Positions 1 through 8,948 of a DNA stretch of 56,471 bases are shown here, in pieces. The notes below the pieces were generated by a model. The model saw only the letters and a program-made list of their open reading frames with translations. It did no database searches and was not told the origin of the DNA. Position numbers and translations under genes: made by a program. The first letter of the stretch is position 1, and each line of letters opens with the position of its first letter. Origin of the DNA: Candidatus Thorarchaeota archaeon (GTDB lineage Archaea; Asgardarchaeota; Thorarchaeia; Thorarchaeales; Thorarchaeaceae); assembly GCA_011365025.1 (NCBI GenBank), contig RDOF01000018.1, positions 1 to 56,471 of the forward strand, given 5' to 3'.

Positions 1-363
1 CACAGTGTATGTTGGATGGTTGGCAATTCCGTAGTATTCTGCCATCCCCAAGAATGACTCCACACCTCTAATAGAGCTAGGATGGCAAATCACTTCACAA
101 TCAGAGATATCGTGAAGATATTGGGCATGGCCTTTGTGATCAATATGGAAATGCGTCAGGATTATTCTCTCAAGGTCCTTCACATCGTGTCCTAAATCCC
201 GCAAAGTCACTCGAATATTCTCTCTACTGGACCCAGCATCAATTAGTGTGAGTATTTCATCATCAACTAGCACGGAGTTCGCTTCTGGAAATCTTGCATT
301 GTTCAGGCCACGAATGAGATGAACTCGAGGTTCGATTTCAATATGAGATGAATATTCTGGCAT
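1..363 (-). CDS. MBL-fold metallo-hydrolase, C-terminus beyond window
   Basis: The first 121 residues of a metallo-beta-lactamase-fold hydrolase are encoded; the rest lies before base 1. I translated it by hand from ATG at 363. The reading contains an early beta-strand pattern (NSVLVDDEILTLIDAGSS) and then the zinc signature THFHIDHKGH, which is the HxHxDH motif binding the two-metal centre. The family includes glyoxalase II-like hydrolases, lactonases and RNA-processing nucleases, and this fragment is too short to choose among them. It is transcribed away from the glycerol operon across a 217-base gap that must hold both promoters; I could not pick a clear TATA box there. The fold is confident; the substrate is unknown. 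Confidence 0.85.
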   Translation of the reverse strand, partial: MPEYSSHIEIEPRVHLIRGLNNARFPEANSVLVDDEILTLIDAGSSRENIRVTLRDLGHDVKDLERIILTHFHIDHKGHAQYLHDISDCEVICHPSSIRGVESFLGMAEYYGIANHPTYTV

Positions 364-580
364 CGATAATGCGGTGCTTTGACATTCTGATAACTCATAC
401 TATTCAGTACCCCTTCAGTCTACATCAACCAGAGAATTTGGTCCACATAAGCCCGACCACAAGAGAGCTGTCCCTGGAGTTCCAAGAAACTGCATAGTAT
501 GCTAGTTGTATCTGTAGGACAATTCATATTGAGGATTGCTCAAGCTTATCGACGATCCACTTCCGGGTCAGGAGAGTCAG

Positions 581-2035
581 ATGAGCGAACGCATATTCGC
601 AGTCTTTGATATCGGAACGACGGGCACCCGTTCTGTCTTGATAGATGAGGAAGGTCGAGAACTCGCCAAAGCCTATGAGGAGTATCCACCAAAGCCTCGT
701 GAACTCGATACCCATGAGCAACTCGCGAATACCTTCTGGAGGACGGCCTGCACTACTATGCAAAGGGCCCTATCCAACTACGAGCCAGGGGCAGGAGCCA
801 TAGTTGGCGTAGTAGTCACAACAACGCGTGACTGCGTGACACCTGTGGACAAGGACGGCAATCCACTCGCCCCCACGATTACTTGGTCCGACACTAGGTC
901 AAGCAGAAGACGGGAGGAGTTATCCGAGACCATCGGGCCCAGAAGGGGATTAAACAAAATAATGTGGCTATCCGAGAACAAGCCCAGAGTCTTCGAGAGG
1001 GCTGACAAGTTTCTTACACTTGATTCGTTCATTTGCCGCAAACTCTGTGACGTCATGGTTACTGAGCCTTCAAATGCCCGGTATGGTCCATTTAACCACG
1101 ATACCCTTGAATGGTCCTCTGATCTCTGCGAAGCCACGGGAATTCCTTTGTCCTCCTTTGTTGACATAGTAAAGCCTGGGGAAGTCATCGGAGAAATCAC
1201 GAAGGCATCTTCCTCAGCAACTGGTCTCCTGAAAGGCACTCCAGTTATAATGGGATGTGGCGACCAGCAGTGCTCAGCTCTGGGAACTGGCACTGTAAAG
1301 ACTGGAGTTGCGAAAGCGACCACTGGAACGGGGACTTTTGTCATAACACACACCGATGATTATGTGGAAGACCCTTATGTTCTATATAGCAACCCAGCAG
1401 CTATCCCTGGGAGATGGATTTTGGAGGGTGCGGTACCTGGGACTGGGCTTTCCTACAAGTGGTATAGAGACCAGTACTACAAGGCTGAAGCCGCATTGGC
1501 CGGAAAAAGGGAAGAGGACCTCTACGAAATAATGGAAATCGATGCAACTGAGGTTCCAGCTGGCAGTGATGGTCTTGTGGTATTCCCATTCATGGGCCTC
1601 GGTAAGGGGATTTTCTATAATTTGGGATTCAACCATACAAAGGCACATATCGCACGAGCCATAATGGAGTCTAATGGCTATGGCATCAGATTCTACCTCG
1701 AGCTCATCGAAGGTATGGTTGAGGTCGAATTCGAATCACTGAACGTTGATGGTGGTGGAGCGAACTCACCACTATGGCGGCAGATTATTGCAGATTGCAT
1801 CAATCGTCCTGTTGTCCTTCCAAGAACGCGCGATTCAACAGCAATCGGTGCCGCAATGCTGGCGGCTGTGGGCACAGGCGTCTACGCTACGTTTGAAGAG
1901 GCCATCGAGAACATGTATCATGTCGAAGAAAAACGGTTTCCAGTTCCTGAGAATACCAAGGTCTACGAGGAACGTTTTGCCACATTCAACAAACTACTTA
2001 CGGCCGAGCTCTCTGAGCTCATCGCCCACTATTGA
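581..2035 (+). CDS. glpK: FGGY-family carbohydrate kinase, probable glycerol kinase
   Basis: Predicted to phosphorylate glycerol to sn-glycerol 3-phosphate with ATP in the cytosol. The N-terminal FGGY phosphate-binding loop is visible (FDIGTTGTRS, residues 9-18), the GDQQ motif of the family lies near residue 227, and the C-terminal FGGY signature (GGGANSPLW, then ADCINRPVV) near 391. Length, 484 residues, is normal for the family. I chose ATG 581 because GGAGAG lies four bases upstream; the frame is open further upstream but that stretch looks non-coding. It heads a same-strand run of GlpA, GlpB and GlpC homologues, which is the main reason for preferring glycerol over xylulose or another sugar. 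Sequence motifs alone would only support FGGY kinase. Confidence 0.85.
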   Translation: MSERIFAVFDIGTTGTRSVLIDEEGRELAKAYEEYPPKPRELDTHEQLANTFWRTACTTMQRALSNYEPGAGAIVGVVVTTTRDCVTPVDKDGNPLAPTITWSDTRSSRRREELSETIGPRRGLNKIMWLSENKPRVFERADKFLTLDSFICRKLCDVMVTEPSNARYGPFNHDTLEWSSDLCEATGIPLSSFVDIVKPGEVIGEITKASSSATGLLKGTPVIMGCGDQQCSALGTGTVKTGVAKATTGTGTFVITHTDDYVEDPYVLYSNPAAIPGRWILEGAVPGTGLSYKWYRDQYYKAEAALAGKREEDLYEIMEIDATEVPAGSDGLVVFPFMGLGKGIFYNLGFNHTKAHIARAIMESNGYGIRFYLELIEGMVEVEFESLNVDGGGANSPLWRQIIADCINRPVVLPRTRDSTAIGAAMLAAVGTGVYATFEEAIENMYHVEEKRFPVPENTKVYEERFATFNKLLTAELSELIAHY

Positions 2036-2087
2036 GGTATGGTAATCGAAATGCCAGCAATGACCTTCATTGGAGAATGCATGCGAT

Positions 2088-3746
2088 ATGACTGAAGAGA
2101 ATTACGATGTTGTAGTAATTGGCGGTGGAAGTACTGGCACGGCGGTTGCTCGAGACTGCGCATTAAGGGGTCTAAAGACTCTGCTATTAGAACGGGACGA
2201 CCTTGCCTCTGCTACGGTGGGAACCTGTGCCGGAATGATATCCTCCGGCTTGAAGTACATGGATGAACCCGAGATTGTAGACATGTGCTCTGAAGAGGTG
2301 GTCTATCTCAACAGAATCGCCCGTCACATCATAATGAGGAACCCCATTCTAACGCCAATACTTGAAATGAGCGACCTCTCAACAGGTGGCAACTTTGCAG
2401 CGGAATACTCCAAACGTGCACAGTCACGAGATGTTCCTCCTGTCTTGTTCTTGGAGCCAGAGGATACATTGGTGATTGAGCCATCAATAAATCCCGACCT
2501 AATTGCCAGCATGTATTTCGAGGAGTTCTTCATCGACCCATTTCGGCTTTGCCTTTTGCAGGCACTTGACGCAAAAGAACACGGAGCTGACATTCGAACC
2601 TATTGTGAGGTAATCGCAATTGGACACTCTGATGGATCTGTCAAATCAGTGACCTACTACAATCGAGTGTCTGGAGAAACCGAAACAATAGGTACCAAAG
2701 TCATTGTCAATGCTGCCGGTCCTTGGGCAGATAAAATTGCGGGGCTCGCAGGCGCCAGGCTGGAACTGCGATTAAATAAGGGAGCACACGTCATACTGGA
2801 TCGACGCGTTGTCAATGTGGGGATTATTTCAAAAGCTGTAGATGGACGAATGATTTACCTCTTCCCCCATGAAAACACCACGCTATTGGGAACTACTGCA
2901 CTTGATACTTGGGAGGACCCTGATACACTAGTTGCATCCCACGATGAGATTGAATACCTTCTGCAGAGCATAGAATGGATTATTCCTTCAATTCGAGAGG
3001 CGCGCATAATCAGAACAATGGAAGGCGTTCGTCCGTTGATACCCACGTGGAAAGTACCAGAGGATAAGGTCACTCGTGGGTATGAAGTCATTAATCATGA
3101 AAAAGATGGGGTTGCAGGCCTTGTTAGTTTCACAGGTGGCAAACTTGTCATGTGCCGGCATATGGCCGAGGCTGCAACGAACCTCATTGCCCAGAGGCTT
3201 GGCATAGATGCTAAATGCTCAACACATGAGAAGCCACTTCCCGGAAATGAAGCTGACGTGGATGTCTTGGCGTTAGCGAAAGACTATGGAGTCAAGCAGC
3301 ATACGTTGGAGAGAATGAGATCCCGTCGCGGAACCGAGATAGTGAAGATTCTAGAATTGACTAAAGAGCATCCCGACTGGAAAACAGCTATCTGCATATG
3401 CGAACCCACAATCGAAGCAGAGATTAGGTATTCCATTAGAGAGGAGTTTCCTCAGACTCTAAATGACCTTAGGCGCAGAGTGCGTCTCGGCACAGGCCCG
3501 TGTCAGGGGGCTTTTTGCACCTACAAAGCTGCTTCTATTTTGGCCGAGGAGCTGGATCTTAATGGCGATGACTACCTGGTGGACATCCTTGATTTTAGAG
3601 CTGAGCGGTGGAAAGGGATTCGTCAGCCAATGAGGGGTGAGCAGCTGGCTCAGGAAGAACTAACTCAAGGGATCTACGCATGTGTTGGAAACCTGGATCG
3701 TGCCCAAGTTGAGTACGACCCAAAACCATGGGAGGAGGGTGCCTGA
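2088..3746 (+). CDS. glpA: anaerobic glycerol-3-phosphate dehydrogenase, subunit A
   Basis: FAD-dependent oxidation of sn-glycerol 3-phosphate to dihydroxyacetone phosphate, as the catalytic subunit of a GlpABC-type complex. The protein opens with a Rossmann FAD loop (VVVIGGGSTGTAVARDCA) and contains the DAO-family region around NAAGPWADKIAGLAG. The C-terminal BFD-like segment carries cysteines in ICICEPTIEAEIRYS and in GPCQGAFC, as in GlpA proteins with a [2Fe-2S] site. ATG 2088 starts the conserved part; a TTG at 2070 in the same frame is an alternative. The stop codon directly abuts the ATG of the next gene, so glpA and glpB are almost certainly co-transcribed and translationally coupled. 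Length of 552 residues fits the family. Confidence 0.92.
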   Translation: MTEENYDVVVIGGGSTGTAVARDCALRGLKTLLLERDDLASATVGTCAGMISSGLKYMDEPEIVDMCSEEVVYLNRIARHIIMRNPILTPILEMSDLSTGGNFAAEYSKRAQSRDVPPVLFLEPEDTLVIEPSINPDLIASMYFEEFFIDPFRLCLLQALDAKEHGADIRTYCEVIAIGHSDGSVKSVTYYNRVSGETETIGTKVIVNAAGPWADKIAGLAGARLELRLNKGAHVILDRRVVNVGIISKAVDGRMIYLFPHENTTLLGTTALDTWEDPDTLVASHDEIEYLLQSIEWIIPSIREARIIRTMEGVRPLIPTWKVPEDKVTRGYEVINHEKDGVAGLVSFTGGKLVMCRHMAEAATNLIAQRLGIDAKCSTHEKPLPGNEADVDVLALAKDYGVKQHTLERMRSRRGTEIVKILELTKEHPDWKTAICICEPTIEAEIRYSIREEFPQTLNDLRRRVRLGTGPCQGAFCTYKAASILAEELDLNGDDYLVDILDFRAERWKGIRQPMRGEQLAQEELTQGIYACVGNLDRAQVEYDPKPWEEGA

Positions 3747-5117
3747 ATGGATTTGGATGCCGATGTCCTTGTGATTGGAGGAGGTATGGCAGGTCTCATT
3801 GCAGGCACCGTCACAGCTCAAAGTGGTCTGAGCACGGTCTTGGTTAGGAAAGGGCAGAGCGCCACCGAATACTCCTCGGGAGCGATTGATATTCTTGGCT
3901 ATCTTCCTGAGTCCTTCATTCCATTCTCATCCCCAATCGAAGGTCTCCAGATTCTGCCCGACCTTTATCCCCTACATCCGTATAGCTTATTTGCACATCA
4001 GGAAGAAGACGCCCAGAAGAAAGCTGAGCGGGTCGTGAGTCTGGTAGGGGCCTCCGTGGAATGGCTAACTGAGGCATTAGCTGGATCAATTGCACCTATT
4101 CGAGGTTCGCTTGATTCCAACTTATTTCCACTCACCATCTTGGGAACTTCAAAGCCAACATGTCTACTTCAAGAAACAATGTGGTATGGAAACCTTCTAC
4201 AGGAGGATGACTCTGTGCTGCTCTTTGCTGGAGTGAGCGGGCATCCTGAATTTCGCCCATCGATAGCTGCAAAGACCTTCCTTGAACGGCAGGTTCGACG
4301 CAATGAGCCTCCAAGGAAAATTGGACACTGTATGGTTGACATTGTGCCCTTTGGCAATCCGCATAACCTCTCTTCAATCGACATTGCCCGTCATCTAGAC
4401 CATTCCGATTCGATTGACGGTCTAATTGAGTCGCTACGACCTCACTCCGAAAATCTTGGGGCTACACACATCTCTTTACCCCCTGCCTTGGGAATCGAAC
4501 ACGCAGTCGAGAACCAAAAAAGAATCGAAGAGAGCTTGGGCGTGAAATGCTTTGAGCTGCTCGCTCTACCTCCCTCGGTGCCCGGACTCAGATTGCAAAA
4601 GGCGCTTGACAGGCTATACTTAGAATCAGGAGGAAAACTACTCCTCGGTCACGAAGCCGTTGACTTTGTTGCGGAGATGGGCCAACTTTCATCAGTCAGA
4701 GTCAAAGGGCCTCGCAGGCAGTTAAGCATCAGCCCGAAGGCAGTTATTCTAGCCGCGGGCAAATTCATTGGTGGAGGAATCTCGGCTGACCAAAATGGGT
4801 TCCGCGAGAACATCATGAATCTCATGACCGTTACAGAGGAATTCTATTCAGCCGAAAATGCAAAGGCAGCTAGGCACACGAATGCATTCTCACTGAGCCC
4901 AAGGGGGCAGCCATTCCTCGCATCGGGATTAAGCACTGACTTTGCGCTTCGTCCCATCAACAAAGAAGGAGAACCGACATTTACAAACCTCTTCGCCGCC
5001 GGTTCTGTGATTGCGGGTTACAATTACGCAGCGGAGAAGAGCGGGTTGGGTGTATCACTGGTCACAGGTCGCGCCGCTGGGCAATTTGCTGCTGGAATGA
5101 TAAAGGGGATGACTTAG
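3747..5117 (+). CDS. glpB: anaerobic glycerol-3-phosphate dehydrogenase, subunit B
   Basis: Flavoprotein subunit of the GlpABC complex, thought to relay electrons from GlpA to the Fe-S subunit. A dinucleotide-binding loop (VLVIGGGMAGLIAG) starts at about residue 7. The C-terminal half has a second flavin-binding segment (NLFAAGSVIAGYNYAAEKSGLGVS), read here only as a motif pattern, typical of GlpB and succinate dehydrogenase-like flavoproteins. ATG follows the glpA stop with no gap, and the next gene starts one base after its own stop, so the three form one transcript. Length of 456 residues is slightly above bacterial GlpB at about 420. I am confident of the family because of both the motifs and the conserved A-B-C order. 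Confidence 0.88.
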   Translation: MDLDADVLVIGGGMAGLIAGTVTAQSGLSTVLVRKGQSATEYSSGAIDILGYLPESFIPFSSPIEGLQILPDLYPLHPYSLFAHQEEDAQKKAERVVSLVGASVEWLTEALAGSIAPIRGSLDSNLFPLTILGTSKPTCLLQETMWYGNLLQEDDSVLLFAGVSGHPEFRPSIAAKTFLERQVRRNEPPRKIGHCMVDIVPFGNPHNLSSIDIARHLDHSDSIDGLIESLRPHSENLGATHISLPPALGIEHAVENQKRIEESLGVKCFELLALPPSVPGLRLQKALDRLYLESGGKLLLGHEAVDFVAEMGQLSSVRVKGPRRQLSISPKAVILAAGKFIGGGISADQNGFRENIMNLMTVTEEFYSAENAKAARHTNAFSLSPRGQPFLASGLSTDFALRPINKEGEPTFTNLFAAGSVIAGYNYAAEKSGLGVSLVTGRAAGQFAAGMIKGMT

Positions 5118-5118
5118 T

Positions 5119-6357
5119 TTGACAGAGGAAGAAGCCTTCGAATTTGCAAAAGCCACTCTAAAGAAAGAGAGAATCACGCCATTTCATCCGGATGAACTCG
5201 AGGTCATACAATCCCTTGGTCATTGTATCAATTGTGGATTATGCATCAACCACTGTCCGGTAGTTGCAGCTGTGGGAGTGGATAGATTCTCTGGTCCTCG
5301 CAGTATTGCTACAGAGCTCAGTCGCTCCCCTTCAGAGTTCTGGACAACGGGGGATGTGGTCTATCTCTGCACCGGATGCGGAACCTGCCGAGAGGTCTGT
5401 CCCAAGAATGTGAACATCCCTGAGATTGTCAATATGATCCGGTCAAGTATTTTCCAGCATAGACCAGATTTGGTACCCAAAGGTCTGCACGCTGTCAGAG
5501 AAGTTCTTCTCCAGCATAATCTGGCCTTTGAACCGTGGGATGACCCAGAGGAAAAGGATGCGAGTCGCGATATGCGACTTGAGCGTCTGGGACTTCCGTT
5601 AGTCCCTGACAGGATCAAGAAAAATGCGAGTGTCCTATTCTATCCGGGCTGTCAAGCAGAGGAACGAACCCAAGAGGTCCGTGAGGCTGCCAAAGCGATT
5701 CTTGATTTCTTTGAAGTTGATTTCACCGTGCTTGAGGAGATGAGCTGTTGTGGCTTACCTGCCAGGCTTATGGGTGATGACAAGACCGGTAGGTCTCTAG
5801 CATCGGAACTGAAGAAGAAAGTGAAGAACTCTGGCGCTGCGATGGTTGTTACTACTTGTGCAGGATGTACATCAAACCTGTCTGATATCAGTGTTCGCGA
5901 CAAGTGGGGTTTGCCCGTATATCACTTCTTGGAATTTCTTATTGAGAAGATTGGCACTGGCAGACTACAGTCGCACTTGAAGTCAAGAAGCAAAGACAGC
6001 AGGATGGTCATTACCATTCATGATCCTTGCCATCTAATCAGACACACTTCTCGTCAGATTATGGACCACGCGGTAAGTATTCTCCAGCTGATTCCGGGAG
6101 TGAGTGTCAAATCCTCAAGAGCTGCGGACTCGTGCTGTGGCGGTGGAGGCCTTGTTTCCTATCACTCCAAAGAGGTGGCAAATGCAGTGGTGAGGGAGAA
6201 CTTGGCTGCAATCGAGGCTACTGGAGCTGATAGAGTAGTTGCTCCTTGTCCGCTCTGTACGGCTCAAATAGAGTCCAATCTATTCAGGTCTGGAAGCTCG
6301 GTAGAGGTTGATGACTTAACCGTTTTCATCGCTCAACACCTACCATTAAAGGAGTGA
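5119..6357 (+). CDS. glpC: GlpC-like Fe-S/CCG-domain subunit
   Basis: Electron-transfer and membrane-side subunit of the glycerol-3-phosphate dehydrogenase. Two ferredoxin-type [4Fe-4S] motifs are complete: Cys 36, 39, 42, 46 and Cys 84, 87, 90, 94. Two CCG domains follow, the first from GCQAE (178) to SCCG (209-212), the second with DPCHL and DSCCGGGG. CCG domains bind non-cubane Fe-S clusters in HdrB/HdrD and also occur in GlpC and succinate:quinone reductase subunits. The start is TTG one base after the glpB stop. The acceptor, a quinone, a membrane thiol or a heterodisulfide-type partner, cannot be told from sequence. Family assignment is strong; the exact partner is inferred from gene order. 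Confidence 0.88.
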   Translation: MTEEEAFEFAKATLKKERITPFHPDELEVIQSLGHCINCGLCINHCPVVAAVGVDRFSGPRSIATELSRSPSEFWTTGDVVYLCTGCGTCREVCPKNVNIPEIVNMIRSSIFQHRPDLVPKGLHAVREVLLQHNLAFEPWDDPEEKDASRDMRLERLGLPLVPDRIKKNASVLFYPGCQAEERTQEVREAAKAILDFFEVDFTVLEEMSCCGLPARLMGDDKTGRSLASELKKKVKNSGAAMVVTTCAGCTSNLSDISVRDKWGLPVYHFLEFLIEKIGTGRLQSHLKSRSKDSRMVITIHDPCHLIRHTSRQIMDHAVSILQLIPGVSVKSSRAADSCCGGGGLVSYHSKEVANAVVRENLAAIEATGADRVVAPCPLCTAQIESNLFRSGSSVEVDDLTVFIAQHLPLKE

Positions 6358-6366
6358 GGTATTATC

Positions 6367-7791
6367 TTGGATTCCAAAGAAAAGGTGCAGCTGGCCAAGC
6401 GAATAGCTGCAGTAGTGGGTTCAGATAACGTAACAATTAATGAAACCGACGTGATTCTGAATGCACATGATGCGTGGCCTCTTAGTGAGGCGAAAATTCG
6501 AGCAGGTGAGATGCTTCCCCTGGCCGACTTGGTCGTCTTTCCTGCATCTTCACAGGAAACCGCAGAAGTCCTGAAGATTGCCAACGAGCTGAAGGTTCCG
6601 GTTACTCCAGTGGGCGGCGGGGCTGGAACATGTGGCGGCACACTTCCAATTTATGGTGGAATACAGCTTGACTTGAAACGAATGGACCAAGTGCTCGAGA
6701 TAAATCACGATTCGCTGCTTGTCACTGTTGAAGCCGGAATAGTGGGTATCGATCTTGAGGAATTTCTTAATCGACACGGATACACCCTTGGACATACGCC
6801 TACTTCCATGCGAGCATCAAACATTGGCGGATTCATCGCAACGAGATCTGGAGGATCGCTCTCTTCTCTCTACGGAAAGATTGAGGACCTTACTCTTGGT
6901 CTCGAATGTGTTCTCCCAAATGGAAGCATACTCTCAATGAAGGCAATTCCAAGACATTCCGTGGGACCAGACCTACGTCAGCTCTTCATAGGGTCTGAAG
7001 GAACGCTAGGCGTCATCACCCAAGCAACTCTTAGGATTTTTCCAATCCCGGAGGAGCGTCGTTTCCGAAGTGTTGCTTTTCCAGATGTCCATAGTGGACT
7101 TGAAGCCATTAGGCTCATTTTCCGTGATGGTATTCAACCCTCTCTTGTTCGGCTCTATGATCCTGAAGATACAGCAATGTTTGTAGCAAACCATTTCGAC
7201 GTTGAAGACGGAAATTGCATGATGATGCTTGGATTTGATGGACCGCCCCAGAAGAATGCCTTTGACGAAGCGAAGTCAGTTGAGCTTTGCATGAGTCTTG
7301 GCGGGATTGACTTCGGCGAGGGCCCAGCAAAACGTTGGTGGGAACACCGTTATGATATGTACTATCCAACGAAACTTACAACATCTGGATTTGCAGTGGG
7401 TGACACCATTGACATTGTCGCCACCTACGATAAGCTGGAAAGCGTATACTATGCTATGAAGAAAGCCATGGAAGCACACGAAGCATTGGTAATGTCACAC
7501 TTCTCTCATATGTACCAAAATGGTGGGAGTATCTACATGATTTTCTTCATCAACTCGCCTGACGCGGAAACAGCCTGGTCAACATACAAGAAAATCTGGG
7601 ATGATGGTGTGGCAGCCTGCCTTCGGGAGGGCGGCACCATGAGTCATCAACACGGAGTAGGGCTTACAAGAACCACCTATAACGAGGGCGAGTGGGGATC
7701 TGCATTTGAAGTCCTAAGGCAAATCAAGATGGTACTGGATCCCAACGGCATAATGAATCCTGGAAAAATGGGTTTGGGGGTGGAATCATGA
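6367..7791 (+). CDS. FAD-linked oxidase of the GlcD / alkyl-DHAP synthase group
   Basis: A vanillyl-alcohol-oxidase-type flavoenzyme of 474 residues. The FAD-binding segment is visible (TPVGGGAGTCGG near residue 78, GGFIATRSGGSLSSLYG, then GSEGTLGVIT). The C-terminal part ends in SHQHGVG and a tail LDPNGIMNPGKMGLG, common to D-lactate/glycolate dehydrogenase (GlcD, Dld) and, with the histidine-rich SHQHGVG, reminiscent of alkylglycerone-phosphate synthase. It starts at TTG 6367 after a GGAGTGAGGT ribosome site, nine bases after glpC, so it belongs to the same operon. Its ATGA overlap with the next Fe-S gene suggests a GlcD-GlcF-like complex oxidising a hydroxy acid. Substrate is unproven: lactate, glycolate or a glycerol-derived compound all fit. 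Confidence 0.8.
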   Translation: MDSKEKVQLAKRIAAVVGSDNVTINETDVILNAHDAWPLSEAKIRAGEMLPLADLVVFPASSQETAEVLKIANELKVPVTPVGGGAGTCGGTLPIYGGIQLDLKRMDQVLEINHDSLLVTVEAGIVGIDLEEFLNRHGYTLGHTPTSMRASNIGGFIATRSGGSLSSLYGKIEDLTLGLECVLPNGSILSMKAIPRHSVGPDLRQLFIGSEGTLGVITQATLRIFPIPEERRFRSVAFPDVHSGLEAIRLIFRDGIQPSLVRLYDPEDTAMFVANHFDVEDGNCMMMLGFDGPPQKNAFDEAKSVELCMSLGGIDFGEGPAKRWWEHRYDMYYPTKLTTSGFAVGDTIDIVATYDKLESVYYAMKKAMEAHEALVMSHFSHMYQNGGSIYMIFFINSPDAETAWSTYKKIWDDGVAACLREGGTMSHQHGVGLTRTTYNEGEWGSAFEVLRQIKMVLDPNGIMNPGKMGLGVES

Positions 7792-8909
7792 TTGATGAGG
7801 ACCGCATCCCTGGCATGGTTAGGATGTGTGCAGCCTGCCCGAAAATGTGCAGACATGCGTGTCCAACCTTTTTTGCTTGGAGGTCGGACGCGCCTACTCC
7901 GCATGGCAGAGCTCTCTTGCTACATTATGACTACAAGGGAACTCGGCCTTTGGATGATCGAGGAATAGAAATCCTATACCAATGCTTGGAGTGCAGTCAA
8001 TGCCTGACTTGGTGTCTTCCTGAAATCGATGTGGCTTCGATAGTCGAGAATGCCCGAAAGCGTATCGTACAGGCCAAGAACGCACCGGAAGGCCTCTACG
8101 AAATGGCCAATTCAATACGAAGTCGACACAATCCATTCAATGAGAACCACGACAACCGTACAAAATGGTACAAATCAGCTGCAGCGGGAAAACGAAGAAT
8201 CGCCTATTTCACTGGTTGCACTGCGTCCTACCGTGAATCCGAAATTGCCAAAGCAACGGTAGAAGTACTTCAGTTTCTTGACTACACCGTCTTGGTGCTG
8301 GATGAGGAATACTGCTGTGGGTCTCCGTTGTTCCGGACCGGTTTCGAAGACGAAGGTCGAGAAACAGCTCAGCATAATGTAGATGTATTCAACGCTTTGG
8401 ATGTAGAGGAAATAGTCGTCACCTGTCCTGGCTGCTATAGAGCTCTGACTAAAGACTATGCACGCCTTGGGCTAGAGTTCAACAAGCCCATTAGACACAT
8501 TAGCGAGTTATTGGAGCAGGCCGCCAAGGACCTGCCTCATGGCGTACTCTCGGAGCAAGTCATCTATCACGACCCCTGCCATCTTGGACGTCACCTTGGA
8601 GTATATGAGCCACCTCGCAAGGTGATCTGTCAATTGACAGGCGACAATCTGGTCGAATTCGAGAAGAATCGTGAAAATGCCATGTGCTGCGGAAATGGTG
8701 CGGGTCTCAGAACACTCTTTTCAGAGAAGGCCAAGAAAATAGGCTCTGAGCGAATTCGACAAGCTAAGGAAATCGGAGCGAATACCCTCGTTACTGCATG
8801 CCCCTTCTGTAAGAATATGCTACAATCCCAGACTGATAAGGAGCTGGAGGTTCTGGATTTACCTGAGCTCGTTACGAAGGCTCTGCGAATTGGGAAAATA
8901 CCTACATGA
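7788..8909 (+). CDS. Fe-S/CCG-domain oxidoreductase subunit (GlcF/HdrD-like)
   Basis: Electron-transfer partner of the preceding FAD oxidase. Ferredoxin-type cysteines are at 14, 17, 21, 25 and 66, 69, 72, 76. The first CCG domain runs from FTGCTASY (about 142) to EEYCCGSP; the second holds YHDPCHLGRH and NAMCCGNGAG. The order 2x[4Fe-4S] then 2xCCG matches GlcF, LldE/LutA-type and HdrD proteins. Its ATG overlaps the stop of the oxidase gene (ATGA), a usual sign of translational coupling. This is the second CCG protein in the operon, so two separate flavin/Fe-S modules may deliver electrons to the same acceptor. Family is strongly supported, the redox partner is inferred. Confidence 0.83.
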   Translation: MIDEDRIPGMVRMCAACPKMCRHACPTFFAWRSDAPTPHGRALLLHYDYKGTRPLDDRGIEILYQCLECSQCLTWCLPEIDVASIVENARKRIVQAKNAPEGLYEMANSIRSRHNPFNENHDNRTKWYKSAAAGKRRIAYFTGCTASYRESEIAKATVEVLQFLDYTVLVLDEEYCCGSPLFRTGFEDEGRETAQHNVDVFNALDVEEIVVTCPGCYRALTKDYARLGLEFNKPIRHISELLEQAAKDLPHGVLSEQVIYHDPCHLGRHLGVYEPPRKVICQLTGDNLVEFEKNRENAMCCGNGAGLRTLFSEKAKKIGSERIRQAKEIGANTLVTACPFCKNMLQSQTDKELEVLDLPELVTKALRIGKIPT

Positions 8910-8948
8910 AGATACATTAAGGACTAACACCAAGGTTGTTCAATAACA

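Noticed and set aside
778..1353. 191-residue open frame on the minus strand inside glpK
   Set aside because: Lies wholly within a well-supported FGGY kinase gene, has no ribosome site or domain, and is a shadow of its codon use.
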